From Neolecta irregularis DAH-3 (Eukaryota > Ascomycota > Neolectomycetes > Neolectales > Neolectaceae): DNA of 10,318 nucleotides. Position 1 is the first letter of the stretch, and each line of letters begins with the position of its first letter. A program made the position numbers and the translations under genes. Under the pieces are notes generated by a model that saw only the letters and a program-made list of their open reading frames with translations, did not search any database and had not been told where the DNA came from. Of this stretch, positions 8,176 to 10,318 are shown in pieces. The stretch spans positions 1-10,318 of the forward strand of contig LXFE01000154.1 in assembly GCA_001929475.1 (NCBI GenBank). Direction: 5' to 3'.

Positions 8176-9777
8176 ATGTCGGCCCCTAATCATCTTGTCA
8201 ATCACTTGAATCCTCACAATCATGACCATCTGGCGCATGATGTTGAATTCTCTTCTTCGCCTTCGAAACTCGAGGATCATAGCGGTCATTTCAAACCTCG
8301 GGGATTGAATTTAATCTATCCCGATATTCCGAGCACTCCCCCAACGTCTCCTCCCACTCTAGGCCATCAAGGACAAGCAGAGTTTGCTGTGCCTATCAGC
8401 AGAAGATCAGGACCAGATATCCGGGAAAATGGATTTCTTATTCAGCCTTCTCCAACACCCGAGCTATTGTCGCAGCCAAATACACCGCATATGAATGTAT
8501 TTAATTTCACTTCGACACTCACATCCGCACCAATGGTTAGAAAGACCGACGGCGCGGCCTTTCGCAAGGGACATAAACACGCAGCGAGTTCTGTTAGTCA
8601 TAACTTGTTCCTTCCCCCTACCACTACACGAACTCAACCGACATTGCCGCTAGCTTTACCAACTCCGACTTTCAAAGAATGCGCTCAAAATATGACCACT
8701 AGACAAAAAATAAGGATTTTTGTTGGTGCTTTGCATATTCTCGCAGCTATCATGATTTGGAGAGAATCTGAGTATTCTCTTTCGAGTTCCGCTCTGGGGT
8801 ATTTCGTCTTATTTGATGCATTAAGTTCGCTGGTTGGTACCTGGGGTGTTATTATGGCGAATTTCAAAGTGTGGAGAGAATCCACTCTTACAAATTCATA
8901 TGGGTATACTATTTGGGATCACTTTTGCTGATAATTCAGGTTACAGAGACGTGAAGTGTTATTGGAATTTTCGTTGGCGAGTTCATTATTATTTATGGGC
9001 ATTTATGTTGTTAAAGAGATTACAGAACATTGGGTCATAAGATTCAGCATCGGTGATATTTACCCTACAACTTTGAGTGATCGGCCAGCAGGGTATGTAT
9101 CACCGATATTTCATTCTCACGGTGCAGGGAACCATCAACTGTGAAATTTTCAATCATGTTGGGCATACTTTCCACAGTCTGCAGCATGATCTTTTGCAAT
9201 AACCATTCTCGTTTCGCAAAATGTCGGTGATTCTAATCAGTGGCATTCTCTAATAACAAGACATTCGGCTACCAGCAATATCGTCCCTTCCATCATTTTT
9301 CAGTAACGCATTTCATCTTGCAACCTTGTCATCATCGATTATTCTTCTACTTGCACCGCTCTTCGGCACCTCAGCCGAGCATCCTTTAGATATCTGTCTC
9401 GCTTCAGTAATCGCCGCTCAAATGTGCACATTTGGATATCAGCTTGCTAAAGTTCTTGGTGGAATGTTGCTGATGACCTATCCCAACCGTGATGTTACCA
9501 CATGTGTCCGCGAAGTAATCTCTCCGTTGACGGTATCAGCTAATCCCAGTTATCACACGATTCCAACATCGTCTCGATAGAGCAATGTGAAATCTGGCAA
9601 CCACATCACGACATCTGCGTCGCAAATGTATTCGCACGAGTCAAAGGGGGAGACAACGCCGAGAAACATGCTAGAGAGCGTATCACTAAAATCATTCGTG
9701 ATAACCTGGGCGGTGGATATGGTGCAGGGGGAAATGCAAAGTGGGAGGTCACAGTTGAAACTGAGCGTGTATATTGA
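8176..9777 (+). CDS. ZRG17: Zrg17-like cation diffusion facilitator subunit (ER zinc transport)
   Basis: Five exons, 8176-8903, 8940-9092, 9128-9222, 9261-9514 and 9550-9777, encode 485 aa. Zrg17 pairs with Msc2 in yeast to move zinc into the ER and early secretory pathway, like ZnT6 with ZnT5 in animals. The N-terminus is His-rich (six His within residues 6-21), then a long Ser/Pro/Thr-rich cytosolic stretch to about 170. Predicted helices lie around 179-194, 203-227, 250-268, 300-317, 347-363 and 371-396, the six of a CDF core. The C-terminal cytosolic domain (from about 400) has VRELSHDSNIVSIEQCEIWQ, then NLGGGYGAGGNAKWEVTVET, the family's ferredoxin-like fold. The usual HxxxD zinc ligands are not evident in the second and fifth helices (FDALSSL, no HxxxD), consistent with a non-transporting regulatory partner. 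Introns are 36, 35, 38 and 35 nt. The third has an unusual donor, GTCGGT, and is the least certain. The start is the first in-frame ATG. Confidence 0.88.
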
Positions 9778-10264
9778 TAACATCTGAATTAGGTCATGTA
9801 ACCATGGATATTGGGGATCTTTCGTTTCTAATTGTGTAGCTGGTCTAAGCTTAGAATAGTTCCTATACAAATAATTTTAATGCGTCGAAAATTGAATTAG
9901 CACTGACCGCCGTGTCTGGTTTCTTAGCATCAAAATTGAATGGAACATCCATTTTTGACATTCGGTAATTTCATGAATGATAATACTCGACATGATTGAA
10001 AGATGATCAGAAAGGCACCAAAAAGGCGTAAATTGGATATTCTTTTGTCATCGAGTGCAGTAATTAAATACATTACCATGGGCAATTCTCAAAGGAAACT
10101 ATCCTGCAAGAATCAAGGAATGTGGCACTATTAGTTGAACAGTTTTATTATAGGATCTTGTGATAATTTTACAGTCAAGATGTTGATCCTGGTTGACGAC
10201 GATAAGTCACGTCAGAGATAGGCATTGTAATCGGTCTAAATTACATTCCTGATCAAAAATTTGG
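9778..10264. other. Right-hand intergenic region, no supported gene
   Basis: AT-rich DNA after the Zrg17-like stop. Two short overlapping minus-strand frames start at ATG 9961-9959 (32 aa, MSKMDVPFNFDAKKPDTAV...) and ATG 9993-9991 (38 aa, MSSIIIHEITECQKW...). Given the tiny introns in this genome either could be a first exon: the 32-aa frame ends at TTT/GTATAG, a possible donor. I recognise neither, and the nearest AGs would make introns of only 24-29 nt. No RNA gene was recognised. Confidence 0.3.
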
Positions 10265-10272
10265 CCAAAAAA

Positions 10273-10304
10273 AAGGGGGAATCTCCGCCGAAGCGAAGAT
10301 TCCC
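10273..10304. repeat. Strong inverted repeat (hairpin) near window end
   Basis: After a run of eight or more A residues, GGGGAATCT is matched by AGATTCCCC. Inside, past a C/A mismatch, a second stem CGC/GCG closes a CGAA tetraloop. The result is a stem of nine plus three pairs with one mismatch. It lies outside any gene seen here and 14 nt from the window edge, so its partner sequences are not visible. It could be a structured end of a mobile element, a small MITE terminus or a transcript hairpin. Confidence 0.6.
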
Positions 10305-10318
10305 CATATCCCTTTCGG

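Noticed and set aside
9532-9548. A 17-nt intron in the Zrg17-like gene (GTATCAG...CCCAG)
   Set aside because: Too short to splice. The donor GTAATC at 9515 gives a 35-nt intron with the same acceptor and the better conserved junction VRELSHDSN.
9553-9870. 105-codon minus-strand frame overlapping the last Zrg17-like exon
   Set aside because: It is antisense to a clearly conserved coding exon and shows no recognisable family; treated as a shadow.
1-10318. tRNA genes, rRNA, CRISPR arrays, prokaryotic operons
   Set aside because: GGTTCGA-like strings occur (about 1240, 6292) but lie in coding exons or at an intron edge without cloverleaf partners. No spaced repeat array is present.

Overview
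The window looks like nuclear DNA of a compact fungal genome, most likely a basidiomycete. Nearly every gene is interrupted by spliceosomal introns. Each intron was placed by restoring the reading frame and the protein-family alignment by eye. The protein set (tRNA-thiolation subunit, Sm protein, adaptin-binding protein, G-patch protein, ER zinc-transporter subunit) is eukaryotic housekeeping. I see no prokaryotic operon signals, no CRISPR array and no complete transposon. The basidiomycete call rests on the overall look of the Zrg17-like protein and of the Ser-rich protein's C-terminal motif, and is an inference.

Layout, left to right. (1) 1-876: a GC-rich block holding a broken minus-strand remnant of a Zrc1/Cot1-type cation diffusion facilitator (CDF) zinc transporter, preceded at 1-230 by AT-richer DNA with a short direct repeat. 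(2) 947-2066 (+): CTU2/Ncs2, subunit of the cytosolic tRNA 2-thiolation complex, with its usual N-terminal Cys motif not visible. (3) 2422-2877 (+): SmD3, four exons. (4) 2996-3971 (+): an AAGAB/p34-like (Irc6-type) adaptin-binding protein, four exons. (5) 4214-5511 (+): a Ser-rich, probably disordered protein, two exons. (6) 5709-6677 (-): GPATCH11-type G-patch protein, three exons. (7) 6927-7945 (-): short-chain dehydrogenase/reductase, four exons. (8) 8176-9777 (+): Zrg17-like CDF zinc-transporter subunit, five exons, divergent from the SDR across a 230-nt shared promoter. (9) 9778-10318: mostly non-coding, ending in a strong hairpin at the window edge.

The genes do not form one pathway. 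Two (SmD3, GPATCH11) are tied to pre-mRNA splicing, one to tRNA modification, one to clathrin-adaptor assembly and one to ER zinc supply. The window starts with a dead CDF transporter fragment and ends with an intact CDF-family subunit.

The strongest general signal is the gene architecture. Seventeen introns were inferred, all 31-47 nt with a median of 36, which is very short even for fungi. Many have a CTAAT/CTAAC/CTGAT-like branch site almost touching the 3' splice site. I found no convincing new biological system. The best leads are the miniature introns, the GC-discordant transporter pseudogene beside an apparently N-truncated CTU2, and the terminal hairpin.
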